A stretch of 64,000 nucleotides of DNA, from contig NZ_CP044972.1 in NCBI RefSeq assembly GCF_010104355.1, positions 2,294,001-2,358,000 on the forward strand, given 5' to 3'. Within the stretch, counting starts at the first letter, position 1; the number at the start of each line of letters is the position of its first letter. The notes beneath the pieces were generated by a model. It was not told the origin of the DNA. It did not search any database and saw only the letters and a list, made by a program, of their open reading frames with translations. The translations under genes and the position numbers were made by a program. Below, piece by piece: positions 52,874-62,788 of this stretch. This stretch comes from Hydrogenophaga sp. PBL-H3. GTDB lineage: Bacteria; Pseudomonadota; Gammaproteobacteria; Burkholderiales; Burkholderiaceae_C.

Positions 52874-53737
52874 ATGACTTTGCAACGCTCCGATTTCCGC
52901 TTCTTCCACCGCCTGCGCGTGCGCTGGGCCGAGGTGGACATGCAGAAGATCGTCTTCAACGCGCACTACCTGATGTATTTCGACACCGCGATCACCGACT
53001 ACTGGCGCGCGTTGGGCCTGCCGTACCAGGAAAGCATGGCGCAGCTGGGCGGCGATCTGTACGTGGTGAAGGCCACTGTGGAGTTCCACGCCTCGGCGCG
53101 GGCGGACGACCAGATCGAGGTGGCCATGAAATGCACCCGCATCGGCAACTCGTCTCTCACCTTCACGGGCGCCATCTTCCGGGGCGACGAACACCTCATC
53201 ACCGGGGAGATCATTTACGTGTTTGCCGATCCGGCCACGCAGACCTCGCGCCCGGTGCCGGCAGCGCTGCGCGACACCCTCAACGCCTACGAGGCGGGCG
53301 AAGCGGTGACCGAGGTGCGCGTGGGTTCCTGGCGTGAACTGGGCACCGACGCGCAGCGCCTGCGCACCGAGGTGTTTGTGCAAGAGCAGCGCATTCCCAA
53401 GGAGCTGGAGTGGGACGAAGCCGACACCACGGCCGTGCATGCGGTGGCCTACAACCGGCTGGGTCGCCCGCTGGCCACCGGACGCCTGCTGGCCCATGAG
53501 CCAGGCAGCTCCAAGATCGGTCGCATGGCGGTGGACCGCACCCTGCGCGGCTCCCGCCTGGGGCGCGATGTGCTGCACGCCTTGATGGACGCCGCACGCG
53601 AGCGCGGTGACGCCGAGGTGCTGCTGCACGCGCAGCGCAGCGCCCAAGGCTTTTACGACCGCCTGGGTTTCACGGTGCTGGGTGAGCCTTTTGAAGAAGC
53701 CGGCATCCCGCACGTGACGATGTTCAAGCGCCTCTGA
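52874..53737 (+). CDS. hotdog thioesterase fused to GNAT acetyltransferase
   Basis: A 287-residue two-domain protein. Residues ~8-135 are a YbgC/FadM-like hotdog (RVRWAEVDMQKIVFNAHYL, with the catalytic Asp of that subgroup), and residues ~145-287 a GNAT (LRTEVFVQEQRIPKELEWDEA; RGSRLGRDVLHALMD acetyl-CoA loop). The two reactions, acyl-CoA hydrolysis and acetyl transfer, both use CoA thioesters. The GNAT half resembles the ElaA protein at 11498. Preceded by AAAGAGACC one base after the esterase gene. Confidence 0.88.
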   Translation: MTLQRSDFRFFHRLRVRWAEVDMQKIVFNAHYLMYFDTAITDYWRALGLPYQESMAQLGGDLYVVKATVEFHASARADDQIEVAMKCTRIGNSSLTFTGAIFRGDEHLITGEIIYVFADPATQTSRPVPAALRDTLNAYEAGEAVTEVRVGSWRELGTDAQRLRTEVFVQEQRIPKELEWDEADTTAVHAVAYNRLGRPLATGRLLAHEPGSSKIGRMAVDRTLRGSRLGRDVLHALMDAARERGDAEVLLHAQRSAQGFYDRLGFTVLGEPFEEAGIPHVTMFKRL

Positions 53738-53740
53738 GGC

Positions 53741-54568
53741 TCACCACACCAGCGTTTCGCGTCGGGCTTGTTCGGGCACCAGGCCGGCCACGGGCAGGGC
53801 GGGGTCGTGGGTCCATTCATCCACCGTCACGGCGAAGCCCTGCACCAGCGCGCGCACGCTGACCACGTGGCTGGTGCGCGTGCCATAGGCGCGACCCGCC
53901 ATGCGCACGAAGGGGCTGGAGAGTGCGCGCTCCAGGTCCTCGGGCACTCCGGTGTGCGGCAGTTCAAGGTCCTGCTCCGGCTGTTCGTGGGTCAGTGCAC
54001 GGGACAGGGGTGACAGCCAGTCGCATGCGGTGCCAAGCGATTCGCCGAGCGCGGCCTTCAGTCGCCGGGTCTTGGGCCACGGCGTGTCCAGGCTCGCGTT
54101 GGACAGTCCATAAATGCCCATGCCGAGCGCACGCCGGTGCAGCACGTTTGCCTGTGCGCCGTGCGGCGCGTCGGGGTCGCGGTTGCCCAGCCAGTGCCAC
54201 GCGCGGGCGTGAAAGTCGCCCACCACCAGGTTGAAGGCGCCGTATTCGGCAGGGGCAATGCCGGCTGCAAACCGCTCGGCATCACCAGCGCTTTGCAGCC
54301 AGCGCGTGACCAGCTCACCACGGCTGCGCAGGGCGGGTTCCTGCATCGGTTGGCGAACATTGGTCAGCATCGCCACGCGGCCCTGCGGGCTCAGGCCCAG
54401 CCAGGTGCCGCCGTCGCGCAGGTCGCGTCCACCCACCACCTCGGTGCCGTCGTCGAGCAGCCAGCGGTGCAGCGGCGCGGTGGGGCGGTCCAGGAATTCG
54501 TCGCGGTTGGCGGCGATCAACAGGGGCCAGGCCGGATCGGTGTTGAGCGCGAAGGCAATCAGGCACAT
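53741..54568 (-). CDS. NRDE-family (TANGO2-like) protein
   Basis: A 275-residue NRDE protein. The N-terminal MCLIAFALNTD (Cys2) and NRDE motif at residues 21-24 in AANRDEFLDRPT are diagnostic; GGRDLRDGGTWLGLSPQGR follows. The eukaryotic relative TANGO2 is implicated in lipid/heme handling; the bacterial role is not settled. It is convergent with the preceding gene (3 bp apart) and 13 bp from ygfZ. Confidence 0.88.
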   Translation of the reverse strand: MCLIAFALNTDPAWPLLIAANRDEFLDRPTAPLHRWLLDDGTEVVGGRDLRDGGTWLGLSPQGRVAMLTNVRQPMQEPALRSRGELVTRWLQSAGDAERFAAGIAPAEYGAFNLVVGDFHARAWHWLGNRDPDAPHGAQANVLHRRALGMGIYGLSNASLDTPWPKTRRLKAALGESLGTACDWLSPLSRALTHEQPEQDLELPHTGVPEDLERALSSPFVRMAGRAYGTRTSHVVSVRALVQGFAVTVDEWTHDPALPVAGLVPEQARRETLVW

Positions 54569-54581
54569 GGCCGGACCCCGT

Positions 54582-55538
54582 TCAGATGTCGTCGAGCAGC
54601 GGGTAGGGCAGGGGCATCAGCGCCAACGCCGGCCCGTCGATGCTGCCCGCGTGCAGGCTGCCCTCGGCCGCTGCGCTGGTCTGCATGGAAACGATGGCGT
54701 CGAAACCGCCCGCTGGATGGGGCGCGGCCTGCACCACCGTGCCGCAAGGTTGCTCGGTGTCGCTGCTGTGGAACAACTCCTGGCCAGCCGCCAGGGCTTC
54801 AGGGCTGTGCACCAGATAGGCCCGGCGCTTGAGCGTGCCGCGGAACTGACTGCGCGCCACCACCTCCTGGCCGGGATAGCAACCCTTCTTGAAATTCACG
54901 CCACCGACCGACTCGTAGTTCAGCATCTGCGGCACGAAGGCTTCGAACACCGGCTGGCTGAGCGTGGCCACCGCGCTCTTCACGTCCAGCCAGTTCCACA
55001 GGTCTTCGCTCAAGTCCGCCCCGGCGGGCGCCGCGGCGCTGGCGGGAGCCACCCGCAGCGCCCGGGGGGTCCCGTCGGCGGGGTACAGGCGCACCACGCT
55101 GGCATCGCCCTCGCGCCACTGTGTCCACGGCGCCGCTGGCAACGCGGTGGGCACGGCGCTGCCGGCCAGGCCCCAGATGGCGAAGGTCTCGCTGGCGTCG
55201 CTGAGCCTGGCTTTGGCGCGCAAGACAAACATCGACAGCCGCTTGAGCGTGGTAGGCAGCAGGTCTTTGCTGCAGACCAGCAGGATCTGGTCGTGGCTGC
55301 GCTTGAAGCCCACGAAGCTGGCCTGCATGCGGCCCTTGGCCGAGCAGAAGGCCGCAAGACGGGCTTCGGACAGGCCTAGCAGCGCAAAGTCCTGCGTGAG
55401 CTGGCCGTGGAGGAACTTCGCGGCGTCTTCCCCATCGACCTGGATCACGCCCAGGCTGCTCAGCCGGGCGATGCCATGAAGGGAAGTGGTGTCCGCGGAC
55501 GTCAGGGATGGGGTCATGGGGGTGTGGGTGGTGGTCAT
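54582..55538 (-). CDS. ygfZ: YgfZ folate-binding protein (Fe-S cluster repair)
   Basis: A 318-residue GcvT-like protein. The signature KGCYPGQEVVAR, with the conserved cysteine, is near residues 216-227. YgfZ assists assembly or repair of Fe-S enzymes and tRNA modification using folate. Start chosen at ATG 55538; TTG at 55562 and ATG at 55517 are alternatives, and no good ribosome site distinguishes them. Divergent from mltG. Confidence 0.9.
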   Translation of the reverse strand: MTTTHTPMTPSLTSADTTSLHGIARLSSLGVIQVDGEDAAKFLHGQLTQDFALLGLSEARLAAFCSAKGRMQASFVGFKRSHDQILLVCSKDLLPTTLKRLSMFVLRAKARLSDASETFAIWGLAGSAVPTALPAAPWTQWREGDASVVRLYPADGTPRALRVAPASAAAPAGADLSEDLWNWLDVKSAVATLSQPVFEAFVPQMLNYESVGGVNFKKGCYPGQEVVARSQFRGTLKRRAYLVHSPEALAAGQELFHSSDTEQPCGTVVQAAPHPAGGFDAIVSMQTSAAAEGSLHAGSIDGPALALMPLPYPLLDDI

Positions 55539-55675
55539 GTCGGGCGCCTGGGGGAGATGCAAGGTGCCGGGAACGCTTGGGTAGGCACGCCGCGCTGAAT
55601 GAGGTGCCCGATTATCATCTCGTGCCCGCGCCAGACCCCTGGCGCCCGACCCATCACCCTGCTGAGCTCACACCC

Positions 55676-56686
55676 TTGTCACGCCTCCTCAAACGCCTGT
55701 TCGTGTGGCCCTTGCTGGGCCTGCTGGTTGCCGGTGCCTTCGGCGTCTGGTGGGTTGATGAGCCGCTGCAGCTGGCCCCTGGCGTGACCGAGCAGACGCC
55801 CCTGGATCTGGAGATTGCCCCTGGGCAGTCGGCACGTGGCATCGCCGAAAAACTCTCGTTGTCGGGTGTCCAGACGCCTTGGGTTCTGCTGTACGGCTGG
55901 TTCCGGGTGTCGGGCCAGTCGCGCGACATCAAGGCCGGCAGCTACGAGTTTGCACCAGGCACCACGCCGCGCAGCCTGCTCTCCAAACTGGTGCGGGGCG
56001 AGCAGGCCTTTCGCAGCATCACCCTGCTGGAAGGCTGGAACCACCGCCAGGTCTTCGAGCTGGTGCGCGCCTCGCCCGACCTGACCCAGGACCTCGAAGG
56101 CCTCGGTTCTGCCGACATCATGGCCCTCATCGGGTACCCCGGCCGCCACCCGGAAGGGCGTTTTTTCCCCGACACCTACCGCGTGGCCAAGCGCGCCACC
56201 GCATCCAGCGTGTTGCGCCAGGCAGCCCAGGCCATGGACAAGCGAGTGGCCGACGCCTGGGCACAGCGCGACAGCGGCGTGCCACTGCGATCGCCGGAAG
56301 AGGCGCTCATCCTGGCCAGCATCATCGAGAAGGAAACCGGTCTGGAGAGCGACCGCCAACGCATCGGCGGTGTCTTCACCAACCGGTTGCGCATCGGCAT
56401 GCGCCTGCAAACCGACCCCGCCGTCATCTACGGCCTGGGCGAACGTTTCGACGGCAACCTGCGCCGCGACGATCTGCAGACCGACACCCCCTACAACACC
56501 TACACGCGAGCCGGGTTGCCGCCCACACCGATCGCCATGCCGGGGGCGGCGTCGCTGCGGGCGGCCGTGCAGCCGGGCGACACCAAAGCCATCTATTTCG
56601 TGGCACGAGGCGACGGCTCGAGCCAGTTCAGCGCAACGCTCGAAGAGCACAATGCCGCCGTGCGTCGCTACATCCTGCGCCGTTGA
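55676..56686 (+). CDS. mltG: endolytic transglycosylase MltG
   Basis: A ~336-residue protein with an N-terminal membrane helix (about residues 8-28), a LysM-like region ([20 protein letters not shown]) and the YceG catalytic domain: [12 protein letters not shown] and the IIEKET motif near residues 216-221, which includes the catalytic glutamate. It cuts nascent glycan strands of peptidoglycan at the inner membrane. The start is uncertain: TTG at 55676 gives a compact N terminus, while GTG at 55604 would add 24 residues. Confidence 0.92.
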   Translation: MSRLLKRLFVWPLLGLLVAGAFGVWWVDEPLQLAPGVTEQTPLDLEIAPGQSARGIAEKLSLSGVQTPWVLLYGWFRVSGQSRDIKAGSYEFAPGTTPRSLLSKLVRGEQAFRSITLLEGWNHRQVFELVRASPDLTQDLEGLGSADIMALIGYPGRHPEGRFFPDTYRVAKRATASSVLRQAAQAMDKRVADAWAQRDSGVPLRSPEEALILASIIEKETGLESDRQRIGGVFTNRLRIGMRLQTDPAVIYGLGERFDGNLRRDDLQTDTPYNTYTRAGLPPTPIAMPGAASLRAAVQPGDTKAIYFVARGDGSSQFSATLEEHNAAVRRYILRR

Positions 56687-56712
56687 TTCCCGCCCGAACC
56701 TCATTCCCTTCC

Positions 56713-57372
56713 ATGCAGACCGCCGGACTTTTCATCACGTTTGAAGGCATTGACGGCGCGGGCAAATCCACCCACATCGCCGGCCTGGCCGAGGCCTTTC
56801 GGGCGCATGGGCGGGCCGTCACACTCACGCGCGAACCCGGCGGCACACCGCTGGCTGAAAAACTGCGCGAACTGGTGCTCAACGATCCCATGGACCCGCT
56901 GTGCGAAGCGCTGCTGATGTTCGCCGCGCGCCGTGACCACCTGCAGCAGGTGATCGAGCCCGCGCTGGCCCGAGGTGATGTGGTCCTTTGCGATCGCTTC
57001 ACCGATGCCACGTTTGCCTACCAGGGCGCGGGTCGCGGCTTCGACCTGGGCGTGCTGCGCCAGCTTGAGCACTGGGTGCAGTCGCTGCCGGGTCAGGGTG
57101 GCCGCCTGCGCCAACCCGACCTGACGGTGTGGTTCGACCTGCCGCCGGCTGTTGCCGCCGAGCGTCTGGCGGGCGCCCGCCTGCCCGACCGATTCGAATC
57201 CCAGCCCCTGGCGTTCTTCGAGCGGGTGGCCGCAGGCTATGGCGATCGCATGCAACAGGACCCGGCGCGCTTCGCCCGCGTGCCCTCGGACCAACCCAGA
57301 GAGGCGGTGTGGCACCAAGTGCGACGCGCGTTCGAGCAGCGCGGCTGGCTGCGTTCGGAGCTTGCACCATGA
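56713..57372 (+). CDS. tmk: thymidylate kinase
   Basis: A 219-residue dTMP kinase. P-loop [11 protein letters not shown] (residues 10-20), TREPGG (substrate Arg) and [12 protein letters not shown] (DRY-like motif) are present. It phosphorylates dTMP to dTDP. Stop overlaps the holB start by four bases (ATGA), a linkage conserved across betaproteobacteria. Confidence 0.96.
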   Translation: MQTAGLFITFEGIDGAGKSTHIAGLAEAFRAHGRAVTLTREPGGTPLAEKLRELVLNDPMDPLCEALLMFAARRDHLQQVIEPALARGDVVLCDRFTDATFAYQGAGRGFDLGVLRQLEHWVQSLPGQGGRLRQPDLTVWFDLPPAVAAERLAGARLPDRFESQPLAFFERVAAGYGDRMQQDPARFARVPSDQPREAVWHQVRRAFEQRGWLRSELAP

Positions 57373-58409
57373 GCGCCACGCTCGCACCCTGGCTGCAAAC
57401 CCAGCTCGTCAGCCTGCTCGCCCAGCGCGGTCACGCCCTGCTGCTGTCGGGCCCGTCGGGCCTGGGGCAATACGATCTGGCCCTGGCGCTGGCACGTGCC
57501 TGGTTGTGCGAACAACCCACGGCACACGGCGCCTGTGGCGAGTGCGGCAGCTGCCACGCCATCGACGTGCGCACCCATGCCGACCTCTGCGCGCTCATGC
57601 CCGAGGTGCTCAGCCTTGAACTGGGCTGGCCGCTGGACGAAAGCGCACAAAAGGAGATCGATGACAAGAAACGCAAACCCAGCAAGCTGATCCGGGTGGA
57701 GGCCGCGCGCGACGCCGTGGCCTTCACCCAGACCACCCGCTCGCGCGGCAACACCAAGGTGATCCTGGTCTACCCGGCCGAGCGCATGAACATTGAATCG
57801 GCCAACACCCTGCTCAAGACGCTGGAAGAGCCGGTGGGCGAAGTGCGCTTCATCCTGGCCACCGAGTCGGCGCACCAGTTGTTGCCCACCATCCGCAGCC
57901 GCTGCCAGGCCCACGCGATGACTTGGCCGACGCAGCCCGAGGCGCTGAACTGGTTGATTGCGCAGGTGAGCACCGCGCAAGCGGGCGGCAAGTCGCCGGT
58001 CTCTCCGCCCACGCCCGAACAGGCTGCGGTGTGGCTGCAGGCAGCGGGCGGACGACCCGATGACGCGCTGGCCTGGGCGTCCAGCGGGTTGAACGCCCAG
58101 GCCTGGGCAGGTCTGCCGCAGGCACTGGCGCGTGGCGACTGGACCGTGCTGGCCGACTGGCCAGCTGCACAGCAGCTCGCCGTGTTGCAGAAGCTGTGTC
58201 ACGACCTGATGGCCCATGGCACGGGCGCACCGGCCCGGTTTTTCCCCGCTTCGGGGCTGCCGGCCGCTGTGCGCATGACCGCGCTGGCCGCCTGGTCGCG
58301 CGAACTGATGCAGGCCGCGCGTTCGGTGGAGCATCCTTACAACCCGGGCCTCATGCAGGAAGCCTGGGCTGCGCGCACGCGCCAGGTGCTGGCGGCCAAG
58401 GCGCATTGA
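57369..58409 (+). CDS. holB: DNA polymerase III delta-prime subunit
   Basis: A 346-residue clamp-loader subunit. The P-loop equivalent GPSGLGQYD (28-36) has Gln34 instead of lysine, as expected since delta-prime does not hydrolyse ATP. A Cys4-type zinc module (CGECGSCH) follows, and LLKTLEEP is the conserved sensor segment with SRC motif SRCQAH. It acts with DnaX and HolA to load the beta clamp. Standard position between tmk and pilZ. Confidence 0.94.
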   Translation: MSATLAPWLQTQLVSLLAQRGHALLLSGPSGLGQYDLALALARAWLCEQPTAHGACGECGSCHAIDVRTHADLCALMPEVLSLELGWPLDESAQKEIDDKKRKPSKLIRVEAARDAVAFTQTTRSRGNTKVILVYPAERMNIESANTLLKTLEEPVGEVRFILATESAHQLLPTIRSRCQAHAMTWPTQPEALNWLIAQVSTAQAGGKSPVSPPTPEQAAVWLQAAGGRPDDALAWASSGLNAQAWAGLPQALARGDWTVLADWPAAQQLAVLQKLCHDLMAHGTGAPARFFPASGLPAAVRMTALAAWSRELMQAARSVEHPYNPGLMQEAWAARTRQVLAAKAH

Positions 58410-58516
58410 CCGATCTTGCAACGGCGGAACGACTGCGCGAAGTACACAGCCCGGTATCGTTTCGCAGCCTCGCAACACGATGCACCCCGCACGGGATTGC
58501 CGCTAAACTCAAACCG

Positions 58517-58888
58517 ATGAGCACAAACCCTTCTCCTTCGGCAGCTGCGGCACGCCCGAGCGTGATCCAGCTCTCCATCAAGGAGAAGGCAGCGCTCTAC
58601 GCGGCATACATTCCGCTGTTCGCCGACGGCGGCATCTTCATCCCGTCTTCCCGCGAATACCGGCTCGGCGACGATGTGTATGTGTTGCTCAGCCTGCCGG
58701 ACGACCCACAGCGTTACCCGGTGGCAGGCAAGGTGGCCTGGGTCACGCCGGCCAAGGCCTCGGGTGGTCGCACTCAGGGCGTTGGCATCCGCTTCCCGTC
58801 CGACGAGAAGTCGCGCATGTTGAAGCTGAAGATTGAAGAAATCCTCGGTGCCAACCTCGGTTCCGACCGCGCCACCCAGACGCTCTGA
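58517..58888 (+). CDS. pilZ: PilZ-domain protein of the type IV pilus PilZ type
   Basis: A 123-residue single PilZ domain: LSIKEKAALYAAYIPLFADG, GDDVYVLLSLPDDP and AGKVAWVTP are the typical strands. It lacks the RxxxR c-di-GMP-binding motif, as does type IV pilus PilZ, so it probably acts through protein contacts in twitching motility. Its place between holB and tatD is conserved. The Flp/Tad locus of this genome is a different pilus system. Confidence 0.92.
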   Translation: MSTNPSPSAAAARPSVIQLSIKEKAALYAAYIPLFADGGIFIPSSREYRLGDDVYVLLSLPDDPQRYPVAGKVAWVTPAKASGGRTQGVGIRFPSDEKSRMLKLKIEEILGANLGSDRATQTL

Positions 58889-58955
58889 AGCTGTCGCGAT
58901 CCCTGATCGGGCCTTGAAAGGCCTGCATCCCGTTGCCGAATTCCCAAGGCCCCGC

Positions 58956-59777
58956 ATGTTCACCGATTCCCACTGCCATCTGAATTTTCCAGAGCTCAGA
59001 AGCCAGTTGCCCGAGATCTTGAGCGCCATGGCACAGGCACAGGTGGACAGGGCGCTGTGCATCTGCACCACGCTGGAAGAATTCGAGGAAGTCCACAGGC
59101 TGGCACTCGACAACAACAACCTGTGGTCGACAGTGGGCGTGCACCCCGACAACGAAGGCGTCCAAGAGCCCACGCTGGACGATCTGCTGGCTCGGGCGGC
59201 CCGCCCGAGGGTGGTGGGCATTGGCGAGACCGGATTGGACTATTACCGCCTCGGCGACCGCACCACGGCCGACATGGCCTGGCAGCGCGATCGTTTCCGC
59301 ACCCACATTCGGGCCGCAAGACACACCGGCCTACCACTGGTGATCCACACCCGCAGTGCTTCTGAGGACACGCTGGCCATCCTGCGCGAGGAGGGTGGTT
59401 TTCAGGGCGATACCGGATCGATGGACGTGGCCCGTGGCGTGTTTCATTGCTTCACCGAAACAGTGGAGGTGGCGCGCGCCGCGCTCGACCTTGGGTTCTA
59501 CATCTCGTTTTCCGGCATCCTCACGTTTCGCAGCGCGAGCGACCTGCGGGAGGTCGCGGCCTTCGTTCCACTGGATCGCATGCTGATCGAGACCGACAGC
59601 CCCTATCTCGCGCCGGTGCCCCACCGTGGCAAGACCAACTCACCCGCCTTCGTGCCGAGGGTTGCGCAGCAGATTGCCGAGATCAGAGGCCTGAGCGTCG
59701 CCGCTGTGGCGCAGACCACCAGCGTGAATTTTGATCAACTGTTTGACCGCGTGGCGTCTGCCGGGGTGGCATCCTGA
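58956..59777 (+). CDS. tatD: TatD-family metal-dependent DNase/hydrolase
   Basis: A 273-residue TIM-barrel metallohydrolase. Metal ligands are His6 and His8 (DSHCHLNF), the Glu in GETGLDYY, His in VIHTRSASED, His in FHCFTE and Asp in ETDSPYLAP. TatD proteins are 3'-5' exonucleases or tRNA deacylase-like enzymes. Follows pilZ as in other betaproteobacteria. Confidence 0.93.
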   Translation: MFTDSHCHLNFPELRSQLPEILSAMAQAQVDRALCICTTLEEFEEVHRLALDNNNLWSTVGVHPDNEGVQEPTLDDLLARAARPRVVGIGETGLDYYRLGDRTTADMAWQRDRFRTHIRAARHTGLPLVIHTRSASEDTLAILREEGGFQGDTGSMDVARGVFHCFTETVEVARAALDLGFYISFSGILTFRSASDLREVAAFVPLDRMLIETDSPYLAPVPHRGKTNSPAFVPRVAQQIAEIRGLSVAAVAQTTSVNFDQLFDRVASAGVAS

Positions 59778-59790
59778 CCTCAGAACTCAC

Positions 59791-60471
59791 ATGAAAAATA
59801 CCAAAAAGACCCATGTTTTTAAATGGCTGATGATGCTTTCGGCCTTGCTGTCCACCACGCTGTGGGCAGATTCGTTCAACGACTTCTTCTCGGCGGTCAA
59901 GCGCGACGATGTCGGCGCCGTTCAACAGTTGGCCCAGCGCGGGTTCGACCTCAACACCCGTAATGAGGAAGGCGAACATGCGCTGTTCCTTGCCTTGCGT
60001 GATGACGCACCTGCGGTGTCGGGCTTCCTCCTGGGGCAGGTGAAAGTGCAGGTCGAAAGCCGGACCAGCAAGGACGAGAGCCCTCTGATGATGGCCGCGC
60101 TCAAAGGCAAGCTGGAGGCAGCACGGCGCCTGATCAGCCGCCAAGCCGAGGTGAACAAGCCCGGATGGACGCCATTGCACTACGCGGCCACCAACGCCGA
60201 CGACGAGAGTCTGCCCATGGTGCGCCTCCTGCTCGAGCACCACGCCTACATCGATGCCGAATCCCCCAACGGCACCACGCCGCTGATGATGGCGGCCCAT
60301 TACGGTCGCCCTTCGGTGGTGAAGCTGCTGCTGGAAGAGGGCGCCGATCCCCTGTTGAAGAACCAGCAAGGCCTGACGGCGATCGATTTCGCCAACCGGG
60401 CCCAGAGAGCCGAATCGGCCAACATCATTGCGGCATTCGTTCGGGCAAAGCAGCCCAAAGGCCGTTGGTAG
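59791..60471 (+). CDS. ankyrin-repeat protein, exported
   Basis: A 226-residue protein with an N-terminal signal peptide (hydrophobic core about 10-24, WADS at the cut) and four to five ankyrin repeats, for example ESPLMMAALKGKLEAARRLI, GWTPLHYAATNADDESLPMV and GTTPLMMAAHYGRPSVVKLL. Periplasmic ankyrin proteins are usually protein-protein scaffolds. It follows tatD by 13 bp, a linkage seen in related genomes. Confidence 0.9.
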   Translation: MKNTKKTHVFKWLMMLSALLSTTLWADSFNDFFSAVKRDDVGAVQQLAQRGFDLNTRNEEGEHALFLALRDDAPAVSGFLLGQVKVQVESRTSKDESPLMMAALKGKLEAARRLISRQAEVNKPGWTPLHYAATNADDESLPMVRLLLEHHAYIDAESPNGTTPLMMAAHYGRPSVVKLLLEEGADPLLKNQQGLTAIDFANRAQRAESANIIAAFVRAKQPKGRW

Positions 60472-60600
60472 GCACAGTCCGAACGCCCAGAAAAATGAAG
60501 ACGCGGTACTCAACCACCCCCCGTATGTAGGTGTAACCCACATGGGGAGATTCGCTTGACCGCATCAGAATCGCCACACCCGATATTCCGAGGAGACACT

Positions 60601-61089
60601 GTGAAACTGGCAAGTCAAAAAGATTTTTTCTCTGGTTTGATGTTCACCATCGTGGGCATTTCGTTCGCTGCTGGTGCGTTCAACTTTGACGTGGGGAACG
60701 CGGCACGCATGGGCCCGGGTTACTTCCCGCTGTTGCTGGGCGTGATCCTCACGGTGCTGGGGACAGCCATCACCGTCAAGTCGTTTGCCAAGGGCCAGCC
60801 CGATGGCGATCGCATCGGCGCGGTGGCTTGGCGGCCATTGATCCACATCCTGGGTGCCAACCTGGCATTCGGCGCTTTGCTGGTGGGGCTGCCCTCGCTG
60901 GGCATTCCTGCCATGGGCCTGATCGTCGGCATCTACGCGTTGGTGATCATTGCCGGCCGGGCCCAACCGAATGCCAGCCTTAAAGAATCGCTGATTCTGG
61001 CGACCATCCTCGCGGTGGGCAGCTACGGCGCCTTTGTCTTCGCACTCAAGCTCCAGTTCCCGGTGTGGCCGGCCTTCCTGACTCACTAA
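60601..61089 (+). CDS. tctB: TctB small permease subunit
   Basis: A 162-residue membrane protein with four hydrophobic helices, the size and layout of TctB, the small permease of tripartite tricarboxylate transporters. GTG start at 60601 preceded by GAGGAG at the right spacing; longer frame upstream lacks support. It pairs with TctA encoded 22 bp later. A periplasmic TctC/Bug binding protein is not encoded next to it in the window. Confidence 0.9.
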   Translation: MKLASQKDFFSGLMFTIVGISFAAGAFNFDVGNAARMGPGYFPLLLGVILTVLGTAITVKSFAKGQPDGDRIGAVAWRPLIHILGANLAFGALLVGLPSLGIPAMGLIVGIYALVIIAGRAQPNASLKESLILATILAVGSYGAFVFALKLQFPVWPAFLTH

Positions 61090-61111
61090 TAACAACACGG
61101 AGACCCATCTC

Positions 61112-62623
61112 ATGGAACTCATCGAACACCTCTCACTGGGCTTCAGCGTTGCATTTACCTTGCAGAACCTGCTGTACGCCTTTGTTGGATGCCTGCTGGG
61201 GACGTTGATCGGCGTGCTGCCCGGCATCGGTCCTGTCGCCACCATCGCCATGTTGCTGCCCGTGACCTATGGTCTGGAGCCCGTTTCTGCCCTGATCATG
61301 CTCGCCGGCATTTATTACGGTGCGCAGTACGGTGGCTCCACCACCGCCATTCTTGTGAACTTGCCTGGGGAGTCGTCCTCGGTGGTGACCGTGATCGACG
61401 GCTACCAGATGGCACGCAGGGGCAGGGCGGGCCCGGCGCTGGCCGCCGCAGGCCTGGGTTCGTTTTTCGCTGGCTGCGTTGGCACCCTCGTGTTGGCCGC
61501 ATTTGCCCCACCTCTGACGGAAGTCGCGTTGAGCTTTGGCCCGTCCGAATACTTCTCGCTCATGATCATGGGCCTCATTGGTGCCGTGGTGCTGGCCTCC
61601 GGCTCACTGCTCAAGGCGCTGGCCATGATCGTGCTCGGACTCCTGCTGGGCCTGGTTGGTACCGACGTGAACTCCGGTGTGGCGCGCTTCAGCTTTGACA
61701 TCCCCGAACTCACCGACGGCATCAGCTTCGTCGTGATCGCCATGGGCGTGTTCGGCTACGGCGAGATCATCAGCAACCTGTCTCATTCCGACGAGAAACG
61801 CGAAGTTTTCACCGACAAGGTCAAAGGTATTTTCCCGACCAAGGAAGACTTCAAGAACATGCTGCCCGCCGTGATCCGCGGCACTGCCCTTGGCTCGGTG
61901 CTGGGTATTCTGCCCGGTGGCGGCGCGCTCCTGTCGTCGTTTGCGGCCTACACCATTGAGAAAAAGACCAAGCTGCGCCCGGGCGAGGTTCCTTTCGGCC
62001 AGGGCAACATTCGCGGTGTTGCAGCACCCGAGTCCGCCAACAACGCCGGCGCGCAAACCTCCTTCATCCCGCTGCTGACGCTGGGCATTCCGCCCAACGC
62101 CGTGATGGCGCTGATGGTGGGCGCGATGACCATCCACAACATTCAGCCTGGCCCCCAGGTGATGACCTCCAATCCTGAATTGTTCTGGGGTCTGATTGCA
62201 TCGATGTGGATTGGCAATGCAATGCTGATCATCCTGAACCTCCCACTCATCGGCATGTGGATCAAACTGCTGGCCGTGCCGTATCGCTGGTTGTTCCCGG
62301 CCATCGTGTTGTTCTGCGCGGTCGGCGTGTATTCGACCAACAACAACAGCTTCGACATCTGGATGGTCGCGCTGTTTGGAGCGATTGGCTATTTGTTCAT
62401 CAAGCTGGGTTGCGAGCCGGCGCCTTTGCTGCTCGGTTTCATTCTTGGCCCGATGATGGAGGAGTACCTGCGCCGTGCCTTGCTGATTTCACGTGGCGAC
62501 TGGTCGGTGTTTGTCACACGGCCCATCTCGGCTTCGCTGTTGGCCGCTGCCAGCTTGCTGCTTGTCATTGTGCTGCTGCCTTCAATCAAGAAGAAGCGTG
62601 AAGAAGCATTCGTTGAAGAATGA
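61112..62623 (+). CDS. tctA: TctA large permease subunit
   Basis: A 503-residue polytopic TctA protein: LGTLIGVLPGIGPVATIAML near the start and the long helices typical of the family. It forms the transport channel for citrate, dicarboxylates or aromatic acids driven by ion gradients. Ends 37 bp before a clear terminator. Confidence 0.95.
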   Translation: MELIEHLSLGFSVAFTLQNLLYAFVGCLLGTLIGVLPGIGPVATIAMLLPVTYGLEPVSALIMLAGIYYGAQYGGSTTAILVNLPGESSSVVTVIDGYQMARRGRAGPALAAAGLGSFFAGCVGTLVLAAFAPPLTEVALSFGPSEYFSLMIMGLIGAVVLASGSLLKALAMIVLGLLLGLVGTDVNSGVARFSFDIPELTDGISFVVIAMGVFGYGEIISNLSHSDEKREVFTDKVKGIFPTKEDFKNMLPAVIRGTALGSVLGILPGGGALLSSFAAYTIEKKTKLRPGEVPFGQGNIRGVAAPESANNAGAQTSFIPLLTLGIPPNAVMALMVGAMTIHNIQPGPQVMTSNPELFWGLIASMWIGNAMLIILNLPLIGMWIKLLAVPYRWLFPAIVLFCAVGVYSTNNNSFDIWMVALFGAIGYLFIKLGCEPAPLLLGFILGPMMEEYLRRALLISRGDWSVFVTRPISASLLAAASLLLVIVLLPSIKKKREEAFVEE

Positions 62624-62660
62624 TCGGGTCTAGCTGCAGAAGCTGACAAATCGAAGTGAG

Positions 62661-62690
62661 ACAAACCTGGCCTTGTGCCGGGTTTGTTTT
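62661..62690 (+). terminator. Rho-independent terminator after tctA
   Basis: ACAAACCTGGC-CTTGT-GCCGGGTTTGT with one T:G wobble forms an 11-bp stem, followed by TTTT. It closes the tctBA transcript. Confidence 0.85.
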
Positions 62691-62739
62691 TGGCGCAAGC
62701 GTGGCTGATGGGCGTTTATGCAAGTTGTCTGTATGTTCC

Positions 62740-62755
62740 ACGATGTATATCGTGC
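62740..62755. repeat. 16-base palindrome with a GTAT centre
   Basis: CACGATGTATATCGTG reads CACGAT-GTAT-ATCGTG, a perfect inverted repeat around a TGTATA-like centre. It sits between the tctA terminator and the small-ORF region and may be a binding or recombination site. Role unknown. Confidence 0.5.
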
Positions 62756-62788
62756 ATTAGTCATGATAGCGAATTTCCTTCAATGGGT

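Noticed and set aside
62730..62765. A XerCD dif-like site
   Set aside because: The palindrome has a TGTATA-like centre but the right arm matches the XerD consensus poorly, so I do not call it dif; it remains a palindrome of unknown use.
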